A stretch of DNA of 64,000 nucleotides from Lepraria neglecta (taxonomy: Eukaryota; Ascomycota; Lecanoromycetes; Lecanorales; Stereocaulaceae), in assembly GCA_033220425.1 (NCBI GenBank), contig CM065647.1, positions 3,596,001-3,660,000 on the forward strand, read 5' to 3'. Made by a program: the position numbers and the translations under genes. Shown piece after piece: positions 10,988 through 23,424 of the stretch (its first letter is position 1; every line of letters begins with the position of its first letter). A model generated the notes under the pieces. The model saw only the letters and a program-made list of their open reading frames with translations. It was not told the DNA's origin and searched no databases.

Positions 10988-13391
10988 CTACCCAGTGTAT
11001 AGATCAGTAGGACACTTATCAGGCCCACACGTCGGATGCCCGGCAATACTCACACACCCGGCATTTGGATCCACATACCCCTTCACCTTGACAGCAACAT
11101 GATCAACAAACAGATCTTTATTGCCCGGCACGCCGCCCGTAGCTGAGGGGCGATTGCAACCGCACATCACTATTTCACTCCCATCAGCCCAATCCCTTTC
11201 TCACCATCTCACCGTGAACAGGGGAGAAGGACACATACCATCCTTAAATTCCTGATTATTCGCATTACTCGGCGGAAAGCTCCTCAAATCCAGCACCCGA
11301 CAAACAGGAATATTAAAATACCCCGCCGTGCTCTGACTAATCTGCAACCCCTCAAGCGCACTCGCATCGATATTCCCACCATTGAGCAGGCTTGAAAATT
11401 GCCTGCTGATATCATACTCGAAATTCCCCTTCAGCCAGGACGCGACGCTGCCGCGTATGACGTCGGAAGTGGAAAATGTTTCGCCTGTCCAGACTTGGTA
11501 GTTTGCGTTCCAGCCCTGAGGGGTTGCTGAGAGAGAGGGCAGACCGCCATTTTGGTTGAAGATGCGCGCCATACCGTTGCTGACGTCGCAGACTGTGAGG
11601 ATTTTATCACCGTCACTGCCTTGAAGATTCTCAGTGCAATAGCTGGCATCGATGGTGGTTAGGGTGCCGGTGTCGTCTTTGATGTTGGTGCCGTAGGGGA
11701 CCCAGATTATGAAGGTTTCGGAGTCGTTCCATGCGAAGCTATGACTCTCATCAGCACCTCTATCCATCATTCATAGTGAGTACTTAGGGGGACTTACTTT
11801 ATCGACTTGTAAGATATGATTTTGATGAAGCTACTCAGCATAGCATTTTGCACCCCCTCCGTAAAATCGTTGTCAACCCAAGACCCATCGAGCATAATCG
11901 GTGTATTTCCGCCTTCAGTGGACGTCCATAGTGAGGCGGAGGCATTGCCGATGAACTTCTCGGCCGCGGTTTGGATGCCGTTTGATGTTGCTTGGAGGTA
12001 GGCGACGGCGAATGCTTGGATGTTGGCGAACTGTGAGAAGTCTAAGCTAGTAAGAGCATATTGGAAATGTGGAGGACGGAACGTACTCAGTAAAACGCTC
12101 ATCAACCACTGGGCCAGCATTGGCGGCTTGCACCGAAGCTGCAGAACCCAAGATACCGCTGATGACTCCGGATGCTGTACTGCCCGCCACGCTCTTGACG
12201 GCTCCGAATCCAATGCCGAGAAATGGCGTGATGAGTCCCACGATTTCGTTCCAGGTAACGTCAGGTTTAGGGTTGGTGAAGAAGGTTGACACGATAGTGG
12301 AAGTATCTCCTAGACCGATGGTTCCCGCATTGAATAGAGTGTTGTATAAATCGTTAAAGTAGTTGCTGAAATTGATGAAGGCAGAATAAGCCTCGTACCG
12401 TTGCACGACAATATTGGCACCAGTGCTGGCGTCATTGACATCCGAGCATAGGATCTGCTGGCAAGCTACGCACGCATCACGTTGGAACAACCCGATTTGT
12501 TAGGATATTGTGGACTCACGATTAGTGTATTGGTAAAGATTTGCAGCCCCCACATCATCCTTTAAGACTTGAGCAGCATTGACTTGTGGCGCGGTGGGTG
12601 CTGGTGCAGCTGATTCTAGGACGCTCGAAATGTATGATGCCACCTGGAAAAATTCAGCATCATTCATATCAAAAGCAAGGCTTTCCTTACCCCGTATTGT
12701 GTCCACACCGCCTGGTTGGTAGATATTGCTTTTGCGCTACACTGAGAGGCAATGGTGGGATTGGAGCCAGAAGGCGTCGCCTTGGATGGAGCGACTAGTG
12801 AAGGGTTCGCTGTACATGGGACTTCACCGGAGATAATGAGATGGTATGATCCAGCAGGAGCTTGCCTTTTGAAAATATCCCTTCTGTACTTGCCGGCTGC
12901 GGTTGGAGTTGCCGCTTGCCAGACAATGTCTTCTTCCACTGGAGGGAGGTCAGCGGAGTTCAAGGCAGCTCGAAGACGCAGACAGAGGGTATGAGAGAAG
13001 AAACAGGAGATGAAGACTTACTCGCGCCAGAGACTGTAGGAGCCGCAAGTGTCCATTTGGTCTTGCTGTTGTCAAGCTTGAGGGCACTCGTATCGATTGC
13101 CGGAACATCGTCCGAAGGACCACCTCCAGGTATTGCCAGATCAGAGAACTGTATGCCGGGCGTATTAGTATCAAATACCCATATGGCTCCTTCTTGGGTC
13201 CAGAAGTTGCCGGCTGGTATTCGTTGCGAGCCTGTCGCAATGGTCATGTCAGAGGAGAATGTCGCGGTTCCTGTAGAGCCTTGACCAGCGCAAGTGGCGG
13301 TATCAATTGGGGAGAGGTTGACTTGAGCCTGGGAGAAGGTGGCAAGAGAAAGGTATATGCTAGCAATCGTTTTAAGATTTGATATATACAT
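10988..13391 (-). CDS. Large secreted protein of unknown family, seven exons
   Basis: Seven exons give 683 residues: 13391-13022, 12938-12691, 12643-12520, 12465-12087, 12046-11798, 11738-11239 and 11169-10988. All six junctions have GT/AG ends and matching phases (1, 0, 1, 2, 2, 1), which strongly supports the model. The N-terminus has a cleavable signal peptide ending near AQA (TFSQAQ). The body is rich in Asn, Ser, Thr, Gly and Ala with several Asn-X-Ser/Thr sites. No enzyme motif is visible. A hydrophobic Gly/Ala/Val stretch in exon 4 (LITPFLGIGFGAVKSVAGS) could be a buried or membrane-interacting segment. The last exon is Cys-rich (MCGCNRPS, GHPTCGPDKCP). I do not recognise the family. 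It is probably an extracellular or cell-wall-associated protein. Confidence 0.8.
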
Positions 13392-15455
13392 AGTGTGCAG
13401 AGTTCTACTTGATTAAAAAGGCACAAATATTCAATACAGCAGTTCAAGGAAGCACGGACTTTTGCGTTCTTATAAGAACTTACGCGTCGGGTAGCAATTC
13501 CATGTAAAAAGCCAGCATCAATCTCATAGTCACAATCTTGGCCTACGACAACGCAAAGCAAGCCTACATCGTCATATTGGCCAAACATGATGCCAGTCAA
13601 GAGAACGTGTCTGTTGTGAAAAGCATTTAGAAGAAGGTTGCCAACATCGTCGTCCCCTTAATTGCGATTTTCACAGAGTAGTACGAATTCATGAGCGCAT
13701 CGAGAGCGGGGTACTGGCTAACATAAAATACAAAGATGAAACCCAATGGTCTGACTGGGCCTCTGATGGCAGTGCTCATAGAGGGCTTCGAGTCCCTAGG
13801 CGCCAGCAAAGACAGAGCACATCGCTGGAGGGGCAATCCCTGACACTTTTCCGCTATTGAACACACTGCTTGTAGGGTTCCGTCGAGGCTAGTAGACGGA
13901 CGGTGACGAAGAGGCACAGAGGAACCACAAGGAAGATAGAACCACCTACTGAAATCGGCGGCGGTCAATCAACAACCAAAAATCGGACTAAAGCATTAAG
14001 GAGAGGAAGTATGAGCTGTTGCAGATCTGATACTGCATGTACTCCGTGATACAGAAGAAGCTGCGGAATTTCGTCGAGAATTCCTAGAATGTATACACTT
14101 CCATAACTCAGTCCCAGGTATCGAACAAGGGTCTGACCGCTTGGCGATCTTTTACCCGTATGAAGGTTGCCATTCAGGTTGGAAGCCACACGTCGCGGGA
14201 GCACCGAAGTGACCCTAAGCCAGTGCAGGGTCAATGGTTATGACAATCAGTAATGGTGTTATCAGATACGTAACATCTGATACCAACATGAAACATAGAT
14301 TAGATCCACTAGTCTCCGTGATGGTGGTGTGGGGGTTAGCTAGGGTCCTGTTGGTATTGGTTCGCTAGAACTTTGAAACTTCAACATATCAGTTCATAGA
14401 TGCTGACTACGCACGCTTCTCGAGAATCCATCACACATTGTTTTCGCCATGAGAGAGGGTTTGTCGTAGTATCAGGGATTTGAGTAGATGTTGGCGATTG
14501 TTACCTAAGGGGAAACAATTTCACCGGGCATCATAGCGCAATTGATTATACTCCGGCTTCATGAAATGCTTCAGCTCCTTCGCGTCACTGGGCCACACTG
14601 TGGGTTGGCAATGCATAAGGGGATAAGCATTAATTGTGGCTGCAACCGCAAGATCGACATAAGAAGTTGTGCAGGTGGGCGTGATAAAGTTGCTGTCCCA
14701 TGCTCGCGCATGCATTACCCGAAGAGGTGATTTCGGAATGCAGGTCTTTGGCACACGGATAGGCATGTTACCTGCTGGAAGTCTTCTGGTTGCCTGCGTC
14801 GAGAGCCGCGATGGTTTTAAATGAAAATCTATCGTCATAGAAATAGTCTGCGGCCTCTTCGTAAAGCCGTCAGGACTGTAACCCTGTTGGAACAATAAAA
14901 ATGCAAATCTTGCTGGGCTTGGCATTTTGCCTGGTTGAGTGTGGAGCGTTGGGTTTTATTTGCGGCCACTGATCAATCGAAACTGCACAGCGCTGTACGT
15001 CGTAACAGGCCCCGGCAGATCTCAGGTCCCCCTGACCAAATTGTCAATGTTTGCTTGTAGGTCCATGCAGTACAACCCTGCTGTATCTTGATAGAGGGAG
15101 ACACTTGGCTTGGGGAAGTCTAATTCCAAACCAGAAGGTCCGGAAGGGTTCTGCAAGGCTTACATCATGGGTTTGATGAAACGTCCTAATATGACTGTGG
15201 TGGCTGCTAGTTGTCTGGGAATTTGGTATTCTGGAAGCTTTGAGAGCCCTGTCAAAACCTTAATGGGCTCCAGTATAGCACCTGCATCGTGATGCAAGAT
15301 CATGATATTCGGAGGTGACGATCGAGGTGGCTATTCATTCTACCAAAGCACTTGATTGGATGATGGACAAGGTCGACTGCCAGCCATGGTCACAGCTTAA
15401 CAGCCTCAACTATGACCAAGCCACCCCCTTCAACCTTGTAATGTCTGTCTCTTCT
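13392..15455. other. Two kilobases without a supported gene
   Basis: Minus-strand frames at 13627-13968, 13965-14234 and 14521-14925 contain protein-like stretches but no recognisable motif and no convincing splice joins. They could be remnants of a decayed gene. I see nothing else. Confidence 0.4.
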
Positions 15456-16619
15456 CTACCCCATCCAGCTTTCCAACACCTCCTCACCGCCAGCTCCTGG
15501 TGACAAACCCTGACTACTCCAGGCCTCATGTTGCGGTATGTCAAGACCAGGTGATGATGTCAATCCAACAGCAGGCCTCTGCTCGTAACCTTGCTGCTCA
15601 AGTTTAGTTTGCGAGAGAAAAGGTGTGTAGCATGCGTCTTTGCCATCGGATATTTGCTCCCACTCGGTCCTTGTCCTTGCCTTGAATCGCTGACTGAACA
15701 TCCCTTTCATGGCTGGCCATGTGCTTCGATCATGGCGTCTCGAATTGAGGCCTGCATCAAGGCTTAATCCTTTGACCAGCTCTTCAAAAAATTGCGGTTC
15801 AAGAGCCCCGACAGCCATATATCCTCCGTCCTTACACTCAGACATCATACCACGGACAGCCACCATCCAGCACATTCTCACCTCTTGGCTGGTCCCACAT
15901 GGTTGTCTTGGTCACGTGTCTCATGAATGTCCCAAGATACGCACTCCCATCCACCATGTTTGCTCCAACGACCTGTCCCTTGCCGTCTGCGCTCGACTCA
16001 ACAATGCAGCGAGTATGCCAAACGCACACATGAGTCCACCGCCAGCGAAGTCGGCAAGTACGTTGGCCGGAGCATACGGTGGAGAATGTTTTCGACCGAG
16101 TTGGGAGAGCATTCCAGAGACAGCAAGGTAATTTATATCGTGTCCAGCTATTTGAACGTAAGGCCCATCGCGGCGAAAGCCAGTTAAACGGGCAATGACA
16201 AGATGTGGATTGTTCGCAAGGAGTGTCTAAGGATCGAGATTGAGAGACTCGAGGACACCAGGCCGAAATGGCTCGATGAGGACGTCCACATGGTTGAGGA
16301 TGGTCTTGAGGAGGGCGAGAGCGTTAGGGGATTTGAGGTTGAGGGGCGATTGATGATTTGTGGCGAGTCAAGGAATCTATTGTAGGAGGTAGTGGTTCTG
16401 TGGTATGGGCATTGGGATGAGGCCGGTCAATGCGTAGGATCGAGGCGCTATAGTTGGCGAGGAGGAGAGAGGCGAAGGGTGCTTGCGAAAGGAATGCTGT
16501 TAGGACAATTTAAGTAGTTGTGTAGAAGACTGCGTACCTGGAGCCAGGCACGCAGCTGGAGCCAGGCCAGCTAGCTCGACGAACCGGAGGCCTGTCAGAG
16601 GAGGCTGAGAGGTAGCCAT
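15456..16619 (-). pseudogene. CoA-transferase family III / alpha-methylacyl-CoA racemase-like gene, broken
   Basis: Pieces in three frames line up in order as one family III CoA-transferase (AMACR-like) protein. The N-terminal exon begins ATSQPPLTGLRFVELAGLAP. After an apparent intron with a GTACGC donor come FASLLLANYSASILRIDRPH, then the middle [20 protein letters not shown] and [14 protein letters not shown], then [16 protein letters not shown], and finally DGGYMAVGALEPQFFEEL through to the normal C-terminus (SPGAGGEEVLESWMG). The frame is lost near 16343, near 15990 and near 15840, and there is an in-frame TAG near 16230 within the block NLDP-TLLANN. That makes about three frameshifts and one stop, so the gene is very likely dead. 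The intact relative acts on 2-methylacyl-CoA or transfers CoA. Confidence 0.8.
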
Positions 16620-17199
16620 TGGGTTTACAGAACTTGATGTGGTCTTATTAAGCATCCAACATAGCGGGTGAAAGGGAACGTCAATGTTGGAGAGGCAAAT
16701 CTTGGGCGATGAAGTTAGCCTTACAAGGCTTGGCGCGTTCTGTCTCGCGTTCGTTCTTTCTTTTTATAGCAAAGATCCCTCAAGGCTACGAGAATTCATC
16801 GAAGTTACAAAGACACGTGGGGGAGACTATTTGATAGTCGTGAGCTATATCGGATCTTTTCCTGGAAGTCGCCCTCGCGTTGAGTTGCTACCTCCTCCCA
16901 TTATATCTACCCATGCACGCGGGCTTCATGATGGGGAATAGATCCAGGGTGAACTTTCCTTTTGATGACCATTAGTCAAGCTAGACGCAGTTCTCGTTTC
17001 AAAGCAACATCAACACTGACTCAACGTCAATCGGACCGACCGCAGGCTCCTCGGATCAGACTGCAGCACATCCAACGGCTTAGCTGGCGGGATCGAAGGG
17101 CAAACTCATGGCTCGAAAAAACGATATGTTGGCCGTATAACGGGGTGGCTTGAGCGTGAATTTTAGACGAGGGACAAGTACTTTGATAGATTGTCGGCA
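16620..17199. other. Intergenic, no supported gene
   Basis: About 580 bp. The only frame of note (16684-16941, plus) has no recognisable content. Confidence 0.45.
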
Positions 17200-18013
17200 A
17201 TGCAGGACGCTGCCCATGAGAATTACGTCAATAAATTCGAGGATGCAAGCAAGCAATCCGAGTACATCTCGAAGAAAGCGCTATTCGAACATCGCCGGGA
17301 TGAGTCAAATTCCATCTTCGAGGGAGCTACCGACTTTAGAATGGAGCAACGCCAGCGAGGCTACCTTCTAAAACGTACAGATTTCCAGGGAAAAGCTCTA
17401 GTACTGCGAGAAGCAACCCGTGATAACCGCTTTAGTGATTTCGAAGCCGCATGGGACCAGTTGGAAAAGGGCGTCGTATGTACCCAGGAGAATGGGCATT
17501 CTGTCTATCACTTAGACGCTGGAAATGGAACCACAGATATATCTCTTCGAGGGCCAGGAGCGACTACTTCGGCCCTCTTGAACTGTGCTTTACTCTTCAA
17601 TCCAAGACCCACTGAGCAACATCAATTAGTTCGACGTCGACAAACTCAATTAAACCAGCCTTCGAAAAGATCAAGAGTCCCAGAGCCTAAAGCAGAGCCT
17701 CCTCAGCAGGATAGCCTTCCAAATCTGTGGCCGCCAGTCCCAGGCATGCCACTCTGGCCATTTTACCAGCAGCAGGTTCAAGTACCAGTGACTCTAACAC
17801 CTACAGTACAAGCACATGAGAAGCTGTCACATCCTTATTTTTCTTGGCATCCTGACTGTCCTTGGTAGCTTAGTACCCGCTCTATGGCGATCAATCGCTC
17901 GTGATGATATATCACGAGGTTTCTCATTGGCGCAATATATCCTTGGCGTTGGCGTATTTGTTATTGGATGCACGGTTGCCATTCATAGTAAGACCTGCAC
18001 TTGCTGGCAGTAG
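17200..18013 (+). pseudogene. Unknown protein with a shifted two-helix membrane tail
   Basis: A plus-strand frame from the ATG at 17200 encodes 222 residues. The first 100 are charged and Gln-rich, followed by a Pro/Gln-rich linker, and the frame ends at 17868. Directly overlapping in the next frame, 17816-18013 encodes two likely transmembrane helices (IFLGILTVLGSLVPALW and AQYILGVGVFVIGCTVAIH) and a Cys-rich end (KTCTCWQ). The two parts look like one former protein with a soluble head and a two-helix tail separated by a one-base frame change near 17820-17840. I found no intron that would join them. Family unknown. It could also be two unrelated frames. Confidence 0.4.
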
Positions 18014-19146
18014 CCATCATGCGATGTGAAATTCAATGCTGCGCATTGTTCCTCCCTGTAAGAGCTGTGCGTCGGCGGATGTTTTTCCTGATGATACGCA
18101 AAGCGGGGAGCCTGGTACAACATATTTTGGTGGACTAGCATGTTGGAGGTCTTGACAAAGTCTGCGACATTTTCAATATCTATTCGTTTGCCGATTGTAT
18201 AGATGACGGTGCTGGATATCTGTCACCATCATACATGTCCGAGCTGGAACTCGTCGATGTCCACTTTCATTCGCCACATAGCTAAGCCAGGTATCTCTGA
18301 AATTGAGTGCAACACGAGCCATTTCTTGCTCCAATCTCCAGTTCAGTGATCAAGACTCAGATCCAAATCGCTTGTTTTCTTCATTCAATGAAAGCATCTG
18401 ATGTAAGGCCCTGGGCCGAAAGTGATGCCCAGGCAACCAACACATAGTCAAGCTATGATATCTATCACTCAACCAGACGCATCTAATGCTTTTATTTCAT
18501 TCAGTCGTCTTTCCTGGTAACCCATTGATAATACGCTATGTAAGTCGATTGTAATCAGCGCGTAGTGAAGCACATCAGACCATCCGCCTGCCTAAGGAAA
18601 ATTGTAATTGATGTTGAAATCATTCAGGTTCGATTAATTGATTGCTCAGAACTCCTGAGGTAAGCCCCCTTAAATACATGAATAATCCGGTGACTGCGGT
18701 GGCTGCGGTGGTGGGAGCACCAGTTTTGGCAATTGATGCAAATGATGAGCACAAATGCCCGTCGGAAAAATAAGTCACGGACCTACATTGCAAGGTGTTG
18801 CTTGTTCGAACTCCATTTCTTTACTAGTTGAGGGTAGCTTCGTTCTCATAGCTTTAGTGTGCGTATTTATTTTAGGACCAAGCCCTCAAGGCCAAGGTAG
18901 CCGTTAATTGGCGTGCGCTTTGCCATTCTCGGTCCAGTAGAGTATGTTTTGCTTCTCATACTGAGTGCAAGGTGCTCTCTGATGGCCCGCTGCTCTTGAC
19001 ATAGCATTATATCTTAGCAAATGGCAAACTCGTCGTACGACACCATGCCATAGCTTTATTAATTGGTGAGAGAGGAACATCCAGCGGCCGGTCACCCTTG
19101 CCAAACCTGTTGACACTTCCCGTGCCTATCAGAATGACCAAGCACA
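18014..19146. other. Intergenic, no supported gene
   Basis: 1.1 kb with no frame above 70 codons that shows a motif. I see nothing to annotate. Confidence 0.5.
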
Positions 19147-21378
19147 TCACTTCTCAGCCCCAAACCTCCGTCTCAACCTTGACGACTTAGGACTTCCATC
19201 ATGGCCATCAACCGGACCCGCGTCCACAAGATGTAGAGCACCTGCCCCATCCTCCCTTAGCTGCACATTCATCCCCTCCGCCTCCCGCTCCAGCTCCCTA
19301 CTATACACCGCATACTCAGCTCTTTGGCCACTAACCAGGCCATGAAATAAAACAGCAAGGCTACTATTCCTCCATAAAGCAATCTTGTTCGCACTGCTAG
19401 AGATGATAGAAGCGACTAGTAGTCCGCAAGATAACGGCACCAACGCAACAGGCAGCACAAGCCACGGCCAGCTCACCGATACGTAGGTTTGCATCACATA
19501 AACACCTCCCGATTTGCTAAAAGCAGGATCCGCGTTTTGATTGCGAAGGGTGTCTGTGAGGTGATTGGCCATGTTACCCATGAGGGTATCAAGATCCTCA
19601 ATAGCCCAGAGTGCCTGTACTGCATCGGAGCTGTATTCCGTGAGTTCCTGCATTTCCTCGGGGGTTTTGCCGGAGCCGGGCAGGTAGATGCCGCTCAGGT
19701 TCGCCGTGAACGTATCTTGGAGGAATTTGACGAGTGGGAGCTGGTTCATTGGGCCGATGTAGTACGATCGTGGCTCGTCGCCGCCAGCAGGAGGCTGAAG
19801 GAAGGCGTCTGGAGTGTCCAGCGCGGAGGTGTTGAAGTAAGTTCCGATAGTATTCTGGCTGAGGACACCGTTCTGTACCGATGTATTTAGAGTCTGCACG
19901 CACCAATAGAGCGCGCACTCCGTAGCTTGAGGCTTAGTCTTCCCGCTTTTATCACCAATGATAGGTATTGGATCGGAACTGCCGTTGAAAACCACCCGAC
20001 CGAATGCCAGTAGAGGCGATGGGATCCCCTGAAACATGCTTGTTCCAGGCTTGAAGCCACCCTGTATTACGATATCGTTGCTGGGATCTTCCGCGAGCCC
20101 GGCAGAGTAAAGAGTCTCGAAGCGGTCTAAGGCCATCACACTCATGTTTGTAGTTTTCTTATAGTTGTCAGACTGGGACACAGAAGCTCCGAAATCATCA
20201 GGGATGATGGTGTCTTGTACATCAAGGCTCACATTGCCTGGAAGGTAGTAGGTGCAGTTCAGTAGTCCATCTTTAACACCATTAGCTTCGCCGCTGGCGC
20301 AATTGAGGGTAAGGTCGGTGGCAACATCATTGCATGTACTGCAGAATCCTAGCGTATCTGTTGGGTCGAATGTACAATTCCCTGTTGGACAGTTGATATT
20401 GAGGGTCGAGTTTGCAGCTCCTTGGTTGAAAAGAGCGTCGTAGATTGTTGCTCTCATGGCCAGCGACAATGCCGATGCTAGCACTTGTTAGCCAATGTGA
20501 GCGGGGAGAGATCTTACTATATTAAAATGTAGACTTACATGGATCGTCACCTGACATGAACATGCTTATGTCTCCAGTATTGTTCCAGTTTGTAACGGAT
20601 GGTAATATCGGTGGGTGGTGTGCAGTCGTAATGACAGATCTCGAAGGATAGCTCAGCACTTGTTGAACGAACGGATCGACTGCCAAAGAGGCAATGAGGA
20701 CCAAAGCGCCGATGGAGGCCAAGATTGCCTTTCCTCTCATCCGCAGCACCAACTTTACGCCCCCCAAGGCCCTCGACTACCTTCATCGATGGCATTGAAA
20801 TCGATTAGGTTGTGGGGCCCTTTTTGGAACAACAGCCATTTGGCTTGACCTATGCATTCCACTACTGCGAAGAGCATGGTTGTCTATTCGGTGTTAGAGA
20901 TCGGAGCGCATCCGATTTCGTCAAGCGACGGCAACGAGTGTGGTCGTACCTTGGAGATAGTGGACAACACTGACAGCATGGAGTTCAAAGTAATATTGTA
21001 CGGCCAGTTTGGTAGGGGTCTTCCGTTGTACCTGGCAAGGATAGCAATGATAGCAACAATAGAACCCAGGCTCAGAATAATCCCCAAGGTCTCCGAGAAC
21101 CACCAGTCATGATACCAGGAAGGCTTGTCCCATGGCTGATGCTTCTTAGGTGCTTCATATCCAGTTTCAGTAAAGTTGCGCCCATACATCTCGGGGTCGT
21201 CGTCTCTAAGCAGCCGCTGCGAGGATGCTGTTCCCTGAGGATTATTCACCGAGCCTTGTCTAGGATCCTGCTCCACTGGCTCCCTGAAGGAAAGCCTGAC
21301 GTTGGAGACACGAAGAGTACTTTCATGATCCCCTGCTTCATCCTCAAGACTGGAAACGCTGTATACACTGGGCGCCAT
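19147..21378 (-). CDS. DUF3176 membrane protein with an apparent one-base frameshift
   Basis: Three exons: 21378-20950, 20883-20539 and 20483-19147, about 700 residues. Exon 1 gives a soluble N-terminus, then helices LGIILSLGSIVAIIAILARY and NSMLSVLSTISK. Exon 2 gives AMLFAVVECIGQAKW and GSRGPW, then GVKLVLR and a third helix. Exon 3 is a long Asn-glycosylation-rich, Cys-containing extracellular region (CPTGNCTFDPT), a final helix (WPWLVLPVALVPLSCGLLVASI) and a cytoplasmic tail. This is the DUF3176 (PF11374) architecture. In exon 2 a run of six G at about 20760-20765 (read on the minus strand) puts GPWG and GVKLVLR in different frames; seven G would keep the family motif in frame. This is either a recent inactivation or an assembly error. 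The ATG at 21378 is used because the longer frame opens with TTG. Confidence 0.8.
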
Positions 21379-21877
21379 CGTAGAGAGCAAATCAAAGCTA
21401 ACTCACTAAAAATTGATCAAGCTCAAGTTTGACGATGATGATAATCCAGACATGAAGGATCCGAGAATCTGAGGTTCCATAAGTGAACTGAAGATTGACG
21501 AAGGGAAAGATTCGAGAATCTGGGATTTCTATGCGTGAAGCTGAAGATGGACGAAGTGGAGGATTCGAGGCGCAGCAGGCATCACCTGGCAGTACTATTT
21601 ATATCTCCGTGTCTCAGATTTGAAAAACATTGCACCACTAGCATCGGTCATTAGCAGCTATTGAAAATATGCGCGAATCATATGTAAATGCGCGAAGTGG
21701 GGGGTGTAGTATGTATTCTTAGACAATAGGGCCGTTCGTTTGCACATCCGAGCTTCCCGAGTTTCCGAGATACTCCCGGAGCGAAAGTATTACAAGAAGC
21801 GCTTCATTTTCACTCTCCACGTCCTGCTCGCAAGGTTGCTATAGAGTAAGCCAGGTGTGTCTACGGTCTTGGTTATA
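21379..21877. other. Intergenic between two minus-strand genes
   Basis: About 500 bp forming the upstream region of the DUF3176 gene. Around 21430-21560 two imperfect copies of a segment (GATCCGAGAATCTGAGG / GATTCGAGAATCTGGGA, with nearby TGAAGATTGACGAAG / TGAAGATGGACGAAG) make a short direct repeat. Confidence 0.5.
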
Positions 21878-23037
21878 TCAAGATGTTTCCCGACCCTTCC
21901 GCTCAAAGACAAAGAGCGCTTCGTCCTTGCCTGCAAAGGAGGGCAGCGGTATTTGGATGGTCTTCTGAAACTCTGTTCTTTCTGCTTTTATGTATTCATC
22001 AATGGTGCGATCCTTGAATGCTGTGTACCCGTTCCGATTCTGCGTCCCAGCAACGCAGATAGTATCGCCTTTGTAAGTCTCGAGGATCTTGGATGTGAAG
22101 CCGGAGCTGATGATTGGGTAAACGAAAAGTAGCACAGCGTCTTTGCAGCCTTTCTCATCTTTCAAAAACCTCTCACCATCTTTCATAATGGTATCACTGA
22201 TCCATAACGTTCGGTATTCGCTCTGCAAGTTATCGACTGCTTGTACGGAGACGCCTAGCCGGCGGAGCATGTATGTCCAGTATCCATTGCCGCTGCCAAT
22301 CTCGACCACTGACCTCTTCTCCACCTTCTGCTTGATAATTTGTAGACCCTCGTAGCTTGGAACCACACAACCGAAGTGATGCATGAAGATTGGGAGGATG
22401 TGGTGGCTTGTTTTGATATTGACCGTACCCTCCTCGGGACCTGCCCACTCAAGATCCTGACATGACCAGCACCAAAAGTCATAGTATGGGTTGACATACT
22501 TCTTTGATTTGGGTATGACCATGTCCGAGGGCAGGATACGCTGAGTTTGTAGGTGTGATGCCACTTTTGCTCGGATCGAACCTTTCTTCGCATTGGCTGC
22601 GAATCCAGTCAAGACCTTGGAGGTAGCTGTATTTGGAGCAAATATAGAAATGTAGGCTAGGACATCGGGTTGGGGCGGTGGCGGCAGCTAAGGTGGGGGA
22701 AGAAAGCCCTGATAATCAGATCGTCAAGCCATTGAGGCAAATAAAACTCCAGCAGATGGTGTCTCACCGGCTTCCCCTCCCCATCCAAGTACCACGCGTG
22801 TAATCCTGAGCCTCCACCATGCTTTATCGCCCCCTGTACTTGTGCTAGGGTTACACTTGCAGTGGCATGATATACATAGTCGTCTGATGGAGGCAGGTGG
22901 AAGGTGGAAATGATGGATGACCTTAGATCGTTGTCCTCAGGCAGGGCCTTCTGGCCACTTTCCCAGGCGTTGAAGAGACCATCCGGATCAAATTGAGAAG
23001 AGCCCTCTGTGTGTACACGCGTATGCTGGGATGCCAT
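21878..23037 (-). CDS. SAM-dependent methyltransferase-like protein
   Basis: Two exons give 359 residues: 23037-22768 and 22687-21878, joined in phase 0 by an 80-bp intron (GTGAGA donor, CCTTAG acceptor). The join restores a run GEGKP-LPPPPQPDVLAYI. The C-terminal half carries a class I methyltransferase motif I, VVEIGSGNGYW (about residues 217-227), followed at the right spacing by an acidic residue in VQAVDN. An N-terminal region of about 100 residues has no motif I recognise. The substrate is unknown. The start at 23037 is preferred over a longer frame because it begins MASQHTR without leader. It is divergent from the MFS transporter, 387 bp between starts, which suggests but does not prove joint regulation. 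Confidence 0.75.
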
Positions 23038-23424
23038 TGTTGCTTGGAGTAGGACAAAAAGAGAAAGTCGGTCGCGGGGAGCAAATTGGTATTCTAGTGC
23101 CAAATCCCAGCCCTATGGCTGCTTCATTCTCTTGATTTGAATTCCAGTCGTGATTGCCAACCTGCAACGGAGTTTACATATTTCTAGCCCGGGTGTAGGC
23201 TGTGTACGAAGTAGCTCAATGTTCCTTCCGGTTTCTAACATGTAGAGAACTCTAGGTTGACGCTTCTGTTTACAATGCTATGTTTGCTGTATGGTGACGT
23301 AGCTTGACCGAGCAACTGCGATAAGAAAACAATGAAAAGATCTACGCGCAGCGAAGTCAAAAGAAGAGTAAATCTATTTTTTCACTTTCGATTTCTCTCT
23401 CTCTCTCTGTTGTCTATCACCATC
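23038..23424. promoter_or_regulatory. Shared divergent promoter with CT-rich tract
   Basis: 387 bp between the methyltransferase-like gene and the MFS gene. Just upstream of the MFS start (about 23393-23410) lies a pyrimidine tract of CT repeats, a common feature next to fungal transcription starts. Confidence 0.5.
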
